Positions 32,418 through 41,735 of a stretch of DNA of 43,935 nt are shown here, in pieces (positions within the stretch are counted from its first letter, which is position 1; every line of letters starts with the position of its first letter). Below the pieces are notes generated by a model that was given only the letters and a program-made list of their open reading frames with translations, was not told where the DNA came from and made no database searches. The stretch is from Micavibrio aeruginosavorus. Lineage in GTDB: Bacteria; Pseudomonadota; Alphaproteobacteria; Micavibrionales; Micavibrionaceae. A program made the position numbers and the translations under genes. The stretch covers positions 1 to 43,935 of the forward strand of contig QFQB01000005.1 of the NCBI GenBank assembly GCA_003241475.1, written 5' to 3'.

Positions 32418-33572
32418 ATGTTTAGTAGAAAAACAAAACAGATCGCCAAGAATATTTACAACGCCGTGCTGCTGGTTGCTTTCAGCATGGTTGTCGCCTT
32501 TTTAATTACGGCGCCCGCAGACGCAAAAACCACCCGCATCAAAGATATCGTGAATTTTGAATCGGTCCGCGAAAACCAGCTGGTCGGCTACGGTATCGTC
32601 GTCGGCCTGAACAACACGGGAGATTCTTTGAAGAACTCCCCCTTCACCGAACAATCGCTGATCGCCATGCTGGAGCGTCTGGGCGTCAACGTGCGCGGCC
32701 AGAATTTGAACACAGGCAACGTCGCCGCCGTCATGGTTACGGCCACCTTGCCGCCCTTCACCAATCAAGGCTCGGCCATCGACGTCAATATTGCATCGCT
32801 CGGCGATGCCTCCTCGCTTCAGGGCGGTACGTTGCTCGTCACGCCCTTGATGGCAGCCGACGGTGAAGTTTATGCGGTCGCGCAAGGATCGGTGAATGTT
32901 TCCGGCTTCGCCGCGGGCGGCCAAGCGGCACAGGTCACGCAAAATATTCCCACCGCCGCGCGCATTCCGGCGGGCGCCATCGTCGAGCGCGAAATCGAAT
33001 TCCGCTTGGAAGATCTGCAACAAGTCCGCCTGTCTTTGCGCAACCCCGACTTCACAACAGCCCGTCGCATCGCGCAAGCCATCAACGGATTTTCATCCGC
33101 CAATGTCGCCTTTGCCGAAAACAGCGCCAGCGTCATGCTGAAACGTCCAGGCATGTACGCGGGCACGATCGTCGATATGATTACGGACATCGAACAATTG
33201 CCCGTAGAGCCGGACCAGATCGCCCGCGTTGTCATCGACGAACGTTCCGGCGTAATCGTTATGGGATCGGATGTGAAGATCAGCACCGTTGCGATCGCGC
33301 AAGCCAACCTGACCATCCGCATCACGGAAACGCCGCAGGTCAGCCAACCCAACCCGTTCGCAGAACAAGGCGAAACCGTGGTTGTGCCGCGCACCGATCT
33401 TCAGATCAACAACGGTCCCGATGCAAAACTTGCCGTCGTTGAAACAGGCGTAACGCTTGAAGACCTTGTGACCGGCCTGAACCGCCTTGGCGTCCCTCCC
33501 CGCGATGTCATCACGATCTTACAAGCCATCAAGACCGCAGGCGCCTTGCAAGCAGAAATAACGTCGATGTAA
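32418..33572 (+). CDS. flgI: Flagellar P-ring protein FlgI
   Basis: 384-aa periplasmic P-ring protein. A signal peptide spans about residues 1-36 (LLVAFSMVVAFLITAPADA). Diagnostic parts are IVNFESVRENQLVGYGIVVG, LNNTGDSL, VMVTATLPPFTNQGSAIDVN and the C-terminal VPPRDVITILQAIKTAGALQ. The start at 32418 is chosen because of the signal peptide; a TTG-initiated extension from 32385 is less likely. It heads a plus-strand operon running to flgE. Confidence 0.98.
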   Translation: MFSRKTKQIAKNIYNAVLLVAFSMVVAFLITAPADAKTTRIKDIVNFESVRENQLVGYGIVVGLNNTGDSLKNSPFTEQSLIAMLERLGVNVRGQNLNTGNVAAVMVTATLPPFTNQGSAIDVNIASLGDASSLQGGTLLVTPLMAADGEVYAVAQGSVNVSGFAAGGQAAQVTQNIPTAARIPAGAIVEREIEFRLEDLQQVRLSLRNPDFTTARRIAQAINGFSSANVAFAENSASVMLKRPGMYAGTIVDMITDIEQLPVEPDQIARVVIDERSGVIVMGSDVKISTVAIAQANLTIRITETPQVSQPNPFAEQGETVVVPRTDLQINNGPDAKLAVVETGVTLEDLVTGLNRLGVPPRDVITILQAIKTAGALQAEITSM

Positions 33573-33584
33573 GGGGCAAATGAC

Positions 33585-33977
33585 ATGAAACTCAGCACCG
33601 TCGATAGCCAAGTCCAATACGCCTTAAGCAATTCCAAGCCCATCAGCATGAGCGGCAATGCAGGCAAGCTGGACATGAAGAAGATCGAGGAGACGGCCAA
33701 AGATTTCGAAGCCATGTTCGTAACCGAGATGCTCCGCCCCATGTTCGAAGGCATCAAGCCGGACGAGACTTTCGGTGGAGGCAAGGGCGAAGAGATTTTT
33801 TCGGGCATGATGCTGGACGAATACGGGAAAAGCATAGCGCAGAGCGGCACTCTCGGCATCGCGGACCTTGTCAAAGCCCAGTTGATAGAAATGCAATCGG
33901 GCAAAGATGCGTCCGAACTGGCACAGAATATGCATAACGAAACAGAGGGCGGCACGGTTGCCGCAACAGGAGTGTAA
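33585..33977 (+). CDS. flgJ: Rod-binding protein (FlgJ N-terminal type)
   Basis: 130-aa protein with only the rod-binding domain of FlgJ: KKIEETAKDFEAMFVTEMLR, then GGGKGEEIFSGMMLDEYGKS. The C-terminal muramidase domain of enterobacterial FlgJ is absent, as usual in alphaproteobacteria, so wall penetration needs a separate enzyme. It lies 12 bp after flgI. Confidence 0.92.
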   Translation: MKLSTVDSQVQYALSNSKPISMSGNAGKLDMKKIEETAKDFEAMFVTEMLRPMFEGIKPDETFGGGKGEEIFSGMMLDEYGKSIAQSGTLGIADLVKAQLIEMQSGKDASELAQNMHNETEGGTVAATGV

Positions 33978-33980
33978 GAG

Positions 33981-34460
33981 ATGATGAACAAGACGTATGA
34001 GCCCCGGGAGAAACATTATACCCCTCCAGCCGACATCAATGTCGCGCTGCTTCACACGATTATCGCCGTTACAGCCCTGCGCGACGTCCTTTTAAAAGAG
34101 AATGAGGCGCTGGAAAACTGCAAAACCTCCGTCTTCCTCGAACTGCAGGATGAAAAAGTCGAAGTCGCCCGCCGCTATGAGATCCTCGTCAACACGCTGA
34201 TGGACCGCGGCGCGGAAACGAAAGCCGCCGATAAAAAACTGCGCGATCAGCTACAGCGCCTGCAGGGCGATTTCAGCGCCGTCTGCCACCGCAATATCGA
34301 ACTTCTGGAACGCATGAAGAATGCCACCAGCCAATTGAGCGACCGCATCATGAAATCAGCCCACAAAGCCGCGGAAACCGCCACGCAATTCGCCTACGGC
34401 TCTTCGGGCAAAATGCAAAAAGGCAACAAAGCAACCATCGGCCTCAACGAGCGCGCGTAA
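33981..34460 (+). CDS. FlgN-like flagellar chaperone
   Basis: 159-aa, almost entirely helical protein (LLHTIIAVTALRDVLLKENE, ALENCKTSVFLELQDEKVEV, YEILVNTLMDRGAE). The pattern and position fit the FlgN family of chaperones for hook-associated proteins. It starts three bases after the rod-binding gene. The identity is likely but not certain. Confidence 0.65.
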   Translation: MMNKTYEPREKHYTPPADINVALLHTIIAVTALRDVLLKENEALENCKTSVFLELQDEKVEVARRYEILVNTLMDRGAETKAADKKLRDQLQRLQGDFSAVCHRNIELLERMKNATSQLSDRIMKSAHKAAETATQFAYGSSGKMQKGNKATIGLNERA

Positions 34461-34471
34461 GGAACAAATAT

Positions 34472-36121
34472 ATGAGTAACATGAATCCCATCGCCTCCAC
34501 CCAAATCGCCGCCGGATCAAGCACCGGATTGACGGGTGTAGCCACGGCTTTGTCGGGTAGCAAGACCAGCGGCGTTCTAGCAGGCGGCGCGGGTGGACTT
34601 GCCAGTTTCTGGGACATGATTATCTCGCAATTCGGCGCTGATGAAGGATTAAAAACCGGAATCACCAATGCAACCAACGTCGCCGCAAGCGCCGATTCCA
34701 CTCTGGAGACAAAAACACCCGCCAACGGCGACAATCCTTTGGCCATGTTGCAAATTGCGTTGGCCTCCCAGAACGTGGATGCAAACGGCAACCTTGTGAT
34801 CGACACGACCACAACGCCAGCCGATCCGACCAAGTTGCAAAACCAGTTGGATCTGACGAACACGATCATCAACAAGCTGAAAAATATGTTCCCCGACAAC
34901 ACGGGTGAAAAAGACGGCCTGTTGAATGCCGTCATTGGCAAGTTGCAGACAAAGTCCGACACATTGCAGGCATCGTTGTCCGCATTGAATGGCGGCACGA
35001 TTTCCAAAGATACGCCGGTGGAAGACATCCCTCTTCCCATGCTGATCGCACTTGGCCTAAACCCGTCCGAAATTTCCGAAGTGACACAAAAAATTCAGGA
35101 CCTTGAAAAGAAACTTGGCCGCGATATCACGGTTGAAGATCTAATCGCCGGCGTCGGCGGCATTCTGCCGCCCAATCCGCAAACGGCCGTTGTTGCCGTC
35201 GGCACGACCAAGGACGGCAAAGCCGTTATCGATTCCATCGATGAAAATTCCGCTCCTACCGATGACCTAGCCGCGCAATTGAACGCGATGGATGTTGGCA
35301 GTGGCGACAGTGAAACCATGCAAAATACAGAAAAATCTTTGACAAACGCCGTGAAAGATCATGCGGACGGAAAAGCAAAGACGAACACATCTGATCTCGA
35401 ACAATCTTTGGATAAGCCTGCGGCCGATGCCAAGAACGGTACGACCGACGGCCACATGAAAAAAGACGCAGGCGCTTTCAAGGAGAACCTCGTCAACATG
35501 ATGAACGGCAACAAGGCGCAAAGCGGCGAGATGGTCTTCCCCGCAACGTCTTTTGCGACAGACGCCAGCGCTTCCTACACAACGCCATCCGGCTATGCGG
35601 CCTCTCCGTCCTTGAATTTCGGGACAACCGCGCAGGCCGCCAACATGGTTTCCTCCCCCACCGTTGCCGGACAGGCGCATCCTGCCACGCAGACGGTCGC
35701 CGCCACGCTGACCAAGGCGGCCAAAGGCGGCGAGGACAGCACCATAAATCTGCGCATGGATCCGCCAGAACTGGGCAACGTCGCCGTTCGCTTGCAATTC
35801 GGCAAAGATAAGACGGTCAAGGCACATGTCACGGTGGAAAAACCAGAAACATTCATGATGCTACAGCGCGAAGGACACAGCCTTGAACGCGCGTTACAAG
35901 CAGCAGGTCTTGATACGCAAGGTCAATCCATCAGCTTCGAGTTGGCACAAGACAACAGCGCTTTCCGCCAAAACAACGGCGGCAACGGCAACGAGAATTT
36001 TGGTAGTGGTGGCGGCAACAACACGCAGGATGCGGACGGTGCCGAGGAAATCATTCAATCCAGTGTGAACTGGCAGGTCGATCCTTCGACAGGTCACGTC
36101 CGCTACAACCTATTCGCATGA
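34472..36121 (+). CDS. fliK: Flagellar hook-length control protein FliK
   Basis: 549-aa secreted ruler protein. The N-terminal two thirds are low in complexity and rich in Ala, Asp, Thr and Asn. The C-terminal Flg_hook domain is clear (STINLRMDPPELGNVAVRLQ, then VTVEKPETFMMLQREGHSLE, RALQAAGLD). It interacts with FlhB to switch export specificity. It lies between the FlgN-like gene and flgD, the expected neighbour. Confidence 0.92.
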   Translation: MSNMNPIASTQIAAGSSTGLTGVATALSGSKTSGVLAGGAGGLASFWDMIISQFGADEGLKTGITNATNVAASADSTLETKTPANGDNPLAMLQIALASQNVDANGNLVIDTTTTPADPTKLQNQLDLTNTIINKLKNMFPDNTGEKDGLLNAVIGKLQTKSDTLQASLSALNGGTISKDTPVEDIPLPMLIALGLNPSEISEVTQKIQDLEKKLGRDITVEDLIAGVGGILPPNPQTAVVAVGTTKDGKAVIDSIDENSAPTDDLAAQLNAMDVGSGDSETMQNTEKSLTNAVKDHADGKAKTNTSDLEQSLDKPAADAKNGTTDGHMKKDAGAFKENLVNMMNGNKAQSGEMVFPATSFATDASASYTTPSGYAASPSLNFGTTAQAANMVSSPTVAGQAHPATQTVAATLTKAAKGGEDSTINLRMDPPELGNVAVRLQFGKDKTVKAHVTVEKPETFMMLQREGHSLERALQAAGLDTQGQSISFELAQDNSAFRQNNGGNGNENFGSGGGNNTQDADGAEEIIQSSVNWQVDPSTGHVRYNLFA

Positions 36122-36136
36122 TGAAGGAACAAGATC

Positions 36137-36853
36137 ATGGCAACCGTTGATACAGTCACCACCACGGGCGTCGCAAGTAGCGCAGCGAACACAACAAACG
36201 CACAAGCCCAACTGTCCGAAGACTTTTCCCAGTTTTTGACATTGCTTACCACGCAGTTGCAAAATCAGGACCCGCTTTCCCCGATGGATTCCACAGAATT
36301 CACGAACCAATTGGTACAGTTCTCACAGGTGGAACAACAAATCAATTCGAACGCCAAGCTGGATAACCTTGTGGCCTTACAACTGTCCAGCATCTCGACC
36401 GTTGCGCTCGGCTATGTCGGTATGGATATTTCTTATGTCAGCTCCGATATGAACTTCGATGGCACGAATCCTGTCGAGATCAACTTCGCGCTCGGTTCCG
36501 AAGCCGTTACTTCGAAGATCAACATTTATGACGAAGAAGGCGAGTTGGTTTATTCCAAAGATGCGCCGAAAAACGTCGGCACGAACAGCTATACATGGAA
36601 CGGAACAGACAGCAACGGCAATGCCCTGCCCGCAGGAACTTACACTGTTAAAATTGATGCGCTGGATAAAGCAGGAACCGCCATCGACAATTCAACCGTC
36701 GTTTCGGGTCATGTCAAAGGCATCGAAACGCAAAACGGCGTCGTCTACGTCCTCGTGGGCGACCGCGCTGTACCGCTCGCTTCTATCGTCAATGCGACCA
36801 CGCCGGAACAAACGGCCGCAGAGACAGACACAACAACCGATGCAACAACATAA
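36137..36853 (+). CDS. flgD: Hook cap protein FlgD
   Basis: 238-aa hook scaffolding protein. The N-terminal region has QFLTLLTTQLQNQDPLSPMD and STEFTNQLVQFSQVEQQ; the C-terminal FlgD Ig-like domain has YTWNGTDSNGNALPAGTYTV. It follows fliK by 15 bp and precedes flgE by 27 bp. Confidence 0.96.
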   Translation: MATVDTVTTTGVASSAANTTNAQAQLSEDFSQFLTLLTTQLQNQDPLSPMDSTEFTNQLVQFSQVEQQINSNAKLDNLVALQLSSISTVALGYVGMDISYVSSDMNFDGTNPVEINFALGSEAVTSKINIYDEEGELVYSKDAPKNVGTNSYTWNGTDSNGNALPAGTYTVKIDALDKAGTAIDNSTVVSGHVKGIETQNGVVYVLVGDRAVPLASIVNATTPEQTAAETDTTTDATT

Positions 36854-36880
36854 CAACGCACTTAAAAACAGGAGATCGCC

Positions 36881-38614
36881 ATGAGTTTGTTTGGATCACT
36901 TTACACCGGAGTTTCGGGTCTTTCTGCCCAGTCGCAGTCAACGGCCATGATCTCCAACAACATTGCCAACGTGAATACGGTGGGCTTTAAACGCTCCGAA
37001 GCCGCCTTCTACTCGCTGGTCACGACCGAGGGCCGCTCGACGCGTTACTCCCCAGGTACGGTTTCCGTTGACCGTATCCAGCGCGTGAACCAACAGGGCC
37101 CTATCCAGCAGTCCTCTTCTTCTACGGACACATCCATTTCCGGAAACGGTTTTTATCCGGTCAAACGCGACGGCCTAAATTCTTCGCTGACCGAATACCT
37201 GTATACGAGAAACGGACAGTTCTCAGAAAACGCGCAAGGCTTCCTTACCAACACGGCAGGCTTTTACCTGTACGGATGGCCGCTAGATCAGGATGGCAAT
37301 TTGCCATCCAACCAAGGCGACCTCACCTCGCTGGTGCCGATCGATGTTGCCTTCCTTGGCGGCTTGACCCGTCCAACAACAACGGCAGAACTTGCGCTGA
37401 ACCTTGACTCCACCAATGGTGGCGAAGCTGACGCGCTTTTGACCAACGCCGGAACTGTTCCGCCGGACTTCTCCCGCTCGATTACGATGTATGACTCGCT
37501 CGGGAACGATCAGGTTGTAACATTCGAATACGTCAAAACCTATGGTCCGCAGGCCACGGCGAATTCGACCATCAACCAGCTTTCGGCAACAACAAATCTT
37601 GTCTCCGATCTCGGCATGGTTGCCGGTAGCCAGTTCAGCATCGGCGCCGACGGAACGAACTTCCTGACGCTTACAGTCACAGCCGGTACGCCCGCCGCTG
37701 CAGGCGAAGTCCAAACCATCGGCGACATCATCAACGCCATCAACAATGCCGCAGGCGGCGTTACGGCGTTCCTCGGTAACGAGGGCGAACTGGTCATCCA
37801 GCGCGATTCCTTCGTCGGCGGTACGGAAACGGTTGATCTCACAAACGTCACGGGCACGCCGCTCGCTGCGCTTGGACTTGGAACCGGCGGTAGCTATGCA
37901 ACGCCATCCCTCGCCGGTTTCAGCAACGGTACCGCCGCCGACATCCCACCGTTCAGCACGGGTGCGTTCCCGACATTGCAATATCTTCCGGGCGATCCGA
38001 ACTACAACGCGCGCGGCTGGTGGCAAGTAAAAGCCATCGACGGGAACAACAATACCTTGTCGACCGGTTTGATCAACTTCCAGCCCGACGGAACCATCAA
38101 CGCTCTTCCCGATGCCGACGGCAACGTGGATATCGAATTGACCGCAATCAACTGGGGCAACGGATCGGCACTGCAGACGATTGAAGTCGATATCGAGCGC
38201 CACTCTCAATTCGCAGGAAACTTCACCGTTCTCTTCGCCGACCAGAACGGTGCCGAACTTGGTCTGCGTACGGGGATTGACATAGACCGTGACGGTTTCG
38301 TCATCGCCCGCTTCTCGAACGGCGCGACATCGAAGCTTTACAAAATCCCGCTCATTACCTTCTCCAATCCGAACGGATTGCAAGAGGTATCCGGAACGGC
38401 GTATTCGGAAACGGATGAATCGGGTGAGGAAAACCTGCGTGAAGCCGGAACGGGCGGCGCCGGATATATTGAACCTTCCACGCTTGAAATGTCGAACGTG
38501 GATTTGGCAGACGAATTTGCCAAGCTGATTATCTCCCAGCGCGCCTACTCGGCCAACACTAAGGTCATTACCACCGTCGACCAGATGACCGAAGACTTAC
38601 TCCGTCTGAGATAA
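36881..38614 (+). CDS. flgE: Flagellar hook protein FlgE
   Basis: 577-aa hook subunit. N-terminal motif SLYTGVSGLSAQSQSTAMIS, then NNIANVNTVGFKRSEAAFYS; C-terminal helix LIISQRAYSANTKVITTVDQ, MTEDLLRLR. The large middle part forms the surface domains. An AGGAG-type site lies before the ATG. It is the last gene of the flgI operon, with a terminator 29 bp after. Confidence 0.97.
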   Translation: MSLFGSLYTGVSGLSAQSQSTAMISNNIANVNTVGFKRSEAAFYSLVTTEGRSTRYSPGTVSVDRIQRVNQQGPIQQSSSSTDTSISGNGFYPVKRDGLNSSLTEYLYTRNGQFSENAQGFLTNTAGFYLYGWPLDQDGNLPSNQGDLTSLVPIDVAFLGGLTRPTTTAELALNLDSTNGGEADALLTNAGTVPPDFSRSITMYDSLGNDQVVTFEYVKTYGPQATANSTINQLSATTNLVSDLGMVAGSQFSIGADGTNFLTLTVTAGTPAAAGEVQTIGDIINAINNAAGGVTAFLGNEGELVIQRDSFVGGTETVDLTNVTGTPLAALGLGTGGSYATPSLAGFSNGTAADIPPFSTGAFPTLQYLPGDPNYNARGWWQVKAIDGNNNTLSTGLINFQPDGTINALPDADGNVDIELTAINWGNGSALQTIEVDIERHSQFAGNFTVLFADQNGAELGLRTGIDIDRDGFVIARFSNGATSKLYKIPLITFSNPNGLQEVSGTAYSETDESGEENLREAGTGGAGYIEPSTLEMSNVDLADEFAKLIISQRAYSANTKVITTVDQMTEDLLRLR

Positions 38615-38642
38615 GCGACATATTTATAATATTTCCTTCACA

Positions 38643-38675
38643 AACACCCTGCCTTTCGGTGGGGTGTTTTGTTTT
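38643..38675 (+). terminator. Terminator after flgE
   Basis: AACACCC pairs with GGGTGTT around a GC-containing loop, followed by TTGTTTT. Confidence 0.75.
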
Positions 38676-38862
38676 AAGCGGTATATTAACGGAGCCACCC
38701 ATCCTGTTTTTTTACAAAAATAATTTCAAATTCCAAGTATGAGGCATGAAACCAGTTAACGCACACAGGCCACGAATCAACGATCTTAATTTAACGTTAT
38801 GAAAATATTGAAGAATTCCTGTGAATATCATTAACCAATTGCGATTCCAAGCATTTTGCCCG

Positions 38863-38877
38863 TTAACACCCTGTTAA
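38863..38877 (+). promoter_or_regulatory. CtrA-type box in the flagellin promoter
   Basis: TTAACACCCTGTTAA is an exact TTAA-N7-TTAA match. It covers the place of a -35 element, four bases before the -10-like TATGAT, as at CtrA-activated promoters in Caulobacter. Confidence 0.65.
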
Positions 38878-38961
38878 GAACTATGATATAGTATTGAAAA
38901 TGTCGCCCAGTATGGGTGGCAAATACATATAGCCAAAACAACCCTAGGAAAGGATTATACA

Positions 38962-40644
38962 ATGGCTTCCAATGATGTCGTCTTGGGCGCAGCACTGCGT
39001 ACCAACCTACTCTCTCTCCAAAGCACGCAACGTTCTATCGACGTAACCCAGCTCCGCTTGGCTACCGGTAAGAAAGTTAACTCTGCTCTGGACAACCCAC
39101 AAAACTTCTTTGCTTCCGAAGCGCTGAACAACAGAGCGTCCGACCTTACCAACCTTCTGGATGGTATCGGCCAGTCGATCTCTACGATTACCGAAGCGGA
39201 CAAAGGCGTTACCTCTTTGACAGGTCTTATCGAACAAGCACAATCCGTCGTTAACTCCGCTCGTGACGCTCTTGCCGCCAACTCCGGTGAAGCCCGCGCT
39301 GTCGGTAACGTCGACTTGCGCACAACCGACTTGGTTGCCGACTTGGGTATTGCCAACGGTGCAAACTTCGATATCTATACGACCGATGCCAACGGCGACC
39401 AGATCACCGAAAACATCGCAATTCAAACAGGCGATACAGCTTACTCCTTGGCAGCTCGTATCACCAACCAGTTCAAAGACAACCAGAACGGCGAAATCTC
39501 TGCCAGCGTGACGAAAGAAGGCTACCTTTCCATCCAGAGCTCTGGCGGAAAATCCTTCAAAATCGTTGACGATGCTGCGGGCGGTACACCCGTTACACTT
39601 GCTAACTTCCAAGACCTTGGTCTGGACAAGTACTTTGAAACGGAAACACGTAACGGCGTTGGCGTTGCCTCTGCGACAATCGTAGCTGGAAACACGATCA
39701 AATCGATTTCCCTCTATGAGTCGCCGGGCAACCGTGTTGAAGCTGGTGACCTTGTTACAGGTGCTTATACAGATGCAGCTGGTAACACGGCTCTGAGCGG
39801 TCTCGCTAACGGTGACACGTTCTCCGTGAGCGTGAACATTAGCGGTGGCGCAGCACCAATCACGGCGTCGCTTGGTATTACAGCCAACACATCGTTCCAG
39901 GACCTTGTGGATACTGTTAACCAGGACACCAACCTAAACCCTTACATTGAGGCATCGTTCGACTCCAACACAGGTTCGATCTCCTTTACCTCGAAACTGG
40001 ACACGGTTGACAACGTGAACATCAACTTCACCGCGGCTACGGTTGGTACGGTTATCAACCTTGGACTGGGCGATGGCACGGGCAACCTTGATCCACAAAC
40101 AACGACGGCGGCGGGTGCACAGAACTCGTTCTTCTCGTTCAACAACAGCACCGAGTCCCTCGACAAGCTGGCGCAGGACTACAACAAACTGCGCGCGCAG
40201 ATCGACGACATCGTGGAAGATGCCAACTACCGCGGCGTCAACCTGTTGAACGGCGACGACCTGGTCACCTACTTCAACGAAGACCGCTCCAACAAGATCA
40301 CGACCGAAGGCTCCATCTTTACGGCCGATGGTCTTGGCTTGAACCTTGCGACGTTCCGTTCTGCGGATTCGATCGAGGCCACGGCTGATGAAACGATCGC
40401 TGCTCTTGGCACGGTTCGTTCCTTCGGTTCGTCCTTGGCGAACGACCTGGCGATCATTCAGAACCGTCAGACGTTCACGCAAGAAACGATCACGACGCTG
40501 AAAGAAGGCGCATCCAAACTGACGGATGCCGACCTGAACGAAGAAGGCGCAAACCTGCTGGCTCTGCAAACCAGACAGCAGTTGGGCGTTACCGCTTTGT
40601 CTCTGGCTTCTCAGTCTCAGCAGTCCGTCCTCCGTCTGTTCTAA
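38962..40644 (+). CDS. fliC: Flagellin
   Basis: 560-aa filament subunit. The N-terminal D0/D1 region (LRTNLLSLQSTQRSIDVTQL, RLATGKKVNSALDNPQNFFA) and the C-terminal region (LIFQTRQ-like LLALQTRQQLGVTALSLASQ, QSVLRLF) are clear. The middle forms variable surface domains. A strong AGGAAAGGA site lies before the ATG. It is followed by its own terminator and by flbT-flaF, which in related bacteria control flagellin mRNA stability and secretion. Confidence 0.97.
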   Translation: MASNDVVLGAALRTNLLSLQSTQRSIDVTQLRLATGKKVNSALDNPQNFFASEALNNRASDLTNLLDGIGQSISTITEADKGVTSLTGLIEQAQSVVNSARDALAANSGEARAVGNVDLRTTDLVADLGIANGANFDIYTTDANGDQITENIAIQTGDTAYSLAARITNQFKDNQNGEISASVTKEGYLSIQSSGGKSFKIVDDAAGGTPVTLANFQDLGLDKYFETETRNGVGVASATIVAGNTIKSISLYESPGNRVEAGDLVTGAYTDAAGNTALSGLANGDTFSVSVNISGGAAPITASLGITANTSFQDLVDTVNQDTNLNPYIEASFDSNTGSISFTSKLDTVDNVNINFTAATVGTVINLGLGDGTGNLDPQTTTAAGAQNSFFSFNNSTESLDKLAQDYNKLRAQIDDIVEDANYRGVNLLNGDDLVTYFNEDRSNKITTEGSIFTADGLGLNLATFRSADSIEATADETIAALGTVRSFGSSLANDLAIIQNRQTFTQETITTLKEGASKLTDADLNEEGANLLALQTRQQLGVTALSLASQSQQSVLRLF

Positions 40645-40700
40645 TTTTAGAACAGGTCGTCAGAGGGGCGGCAGCAGGAAAGCTAAGTTTACAAATAAAA

Positions 40701-40728
40701 ACCGGCGGAAGAATCCGCCGGTTTTTTT
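40701..40728 (+). terminator. Terminator after flagellin gene
   Basis: Perfect 8-bp arms ACCGGCGG and CCGCCGGT with a 6-base loop, followed by a T-run. Confidence 0.9.
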
Positions 40729-40858
40729 ATGAAGCAACCTCCTTTCGCTCTAAACAAAATTCAAGAAGAGATGCTTTTTTAATGTTTTGATTACGAAACC
40801 GTAGTATAATTTTAGGTGTAGGAAGAAGTCCTGCCATGAATGAGAAAGGAAGAAATCC

Positions 40859-41266
40859 ATGGCTCTCGTAATTGATTTAAAACCCGGCGAAAAGATACTG
40901 ATTGGCACGGCCGTCATTACCAATGACGCGCAGAGAACCCGTCTGCATATTTCCGGTGATGCGCCTATTCTTCGTGAAAAAGATGTTATGCGTGAGGAAG
41001 AGGCCGACACGCCCTGCAAGAAAGTTTATTTTCTTGTCCAGTGCATGTATATGTCCCCGACCCCAGGCGAATATCACAAAAAATATTTTGATCTGATAAA
41101 AGACGTGCAAAGCGCTTCGCCGCGTACCGCGTTTTTCTTTCTCGCCATCAATGAAAAGATCATTGAGGGTAGTTACTATAAAGCCATGCGCGAAGCGCGT
41201 GAATTGGTCAAATTCGAAGAGGAGCTTATCGGCTATGCCGTCGGAAAAACACAACCTGCCGCGTAA
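40859..41266 (+). CDS. flbT: Flagellin mRNA regulator FlbT
   Basis: 135-aa protein matching FlbT (LVIDLKPGEKILIGTAVITN, YFLVQCMYMSP, YYKAMREARELVKFEEELIG). In Caulobacter FlbT binds the flagellin mRNA leader and lowers translation until the hook is complete. AAAGGAAG lies before the start. A -10-like TATAAT is at 40805-40810 without a clear -35. The 3' end overlaps flaF by 32 bp. Confidence 0.95.
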   Translation: MALVIDLKPGEKILIGTAVITNDAQRTRLHISGDAPILREKDVMREEEADTPCKKVYFLVQCMYMSPTPGEYHKKYFDLIKDVQSASPRTAFFFLAINEKIIEGSYYKAMREARELVKFEEELIGYAVGKTQPAA

Positions 41267-41729
41267 CAACCCTTACGCCTCTGCCGCTGGCGCTTACGGC
41301 ACCAACGCGCAAAAACATACCGAAGACCCGCGTGAACTCGAAGCCCGCGTCTTACTTAAATCCGCACAGATGATGCTCGACTTACAGAACAACTGGGATG
41401 GCATGAACAATGAAATTCTTGTCGAGACACTCAAATATAACCGCAATGTATGGCTGATGTTTTTTGACACGGCCGTAGAAAGCACCGATGCGGAACGGCC
41501 GCCAGAGTTACGCAACAACATCTACAATCTCGCAAAGTTCGTTTTCAAACGTGAGGTCGATGTGCTTGCGCAACCAGACAAAGCAAAACTCGATGTGTTG
41601 ATCAAGATCAACCGAGATATCGCGGCTGGCCTGATTGCAGGCACGAAAAACGCCCCTTTGCCGGAAAATGCGAACAAAGATGCGGGCACAAAAAATCCGC
41701 CTTCCGGCGGCTGGGATACATCCGCTTAA
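41235..41729 (+). CDS. flaF: Flagellar biosynthesis regulator FlaF
   Basis: 164-aa protein matching FlaF (NPYASAAGAYG, ELEARVLLKSAQMMLDLQNN, NRNVWLMFFDTAVES, LPELRNNI-like PPELRNNIYNLAKFV), needed for flagellin secretion or synthesis opposite to FlbT. The C-terminal tail beyond about residue 125 is an extra low-complexity part. The ATG at 41235 fits the family; the open frame reaches 41151 inside flbT. Confidence 0.93.
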   Translation: MPSEKHNLPRNNPYASAAGAYGTNAQKHTEDPRELEARVLLKSAQMMLDLQNNWDGMNNEILVETLKYNRNVWLMFFDTAVESTDAERPPELRNNIYNLAKFVFKREVDVLAQPDKAKLDVLIKINRDIAAGLIAGTKNAPLPENANKDAGTKNPPSGGWDTSA

Positions 41730-41735
41730 TAATTT

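Larger units (their letters stand above)
38615..38961. other. flgE-flagellin intergenic region
   Basis: 347 bp without a gene. It holds the flgE terminator (38643-38675), several TTAA-containing motifs, the CtrA-like box (38863-38877), a -10-like TATGAT (38882-38887), two GANTC methylation-type sites (38774-38778, 38843-38847) and a small hairpin in the flagellin leader (CCCA-GTA-TGGG, 38906-38916). Confidence 0.6.

Noticed and set aside
33919..33934. TGGCACAGAATATGCA, another sigma54-like match with correct GG-N10-GC spacing
   Set aside because: It lies inside the rod-binding gene, fits its coding needs (ELAQNMHN), and its -12 half is ATGCA. No sign of an internal promoter is needed because the operon is tightly spaced.
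37283..38383. Long open frame antisense to flgE
   Set aside because: It is opposite conserved hook-protein coding sequence, with many Arg and Cys and no domain pattern; typical shadow frame.
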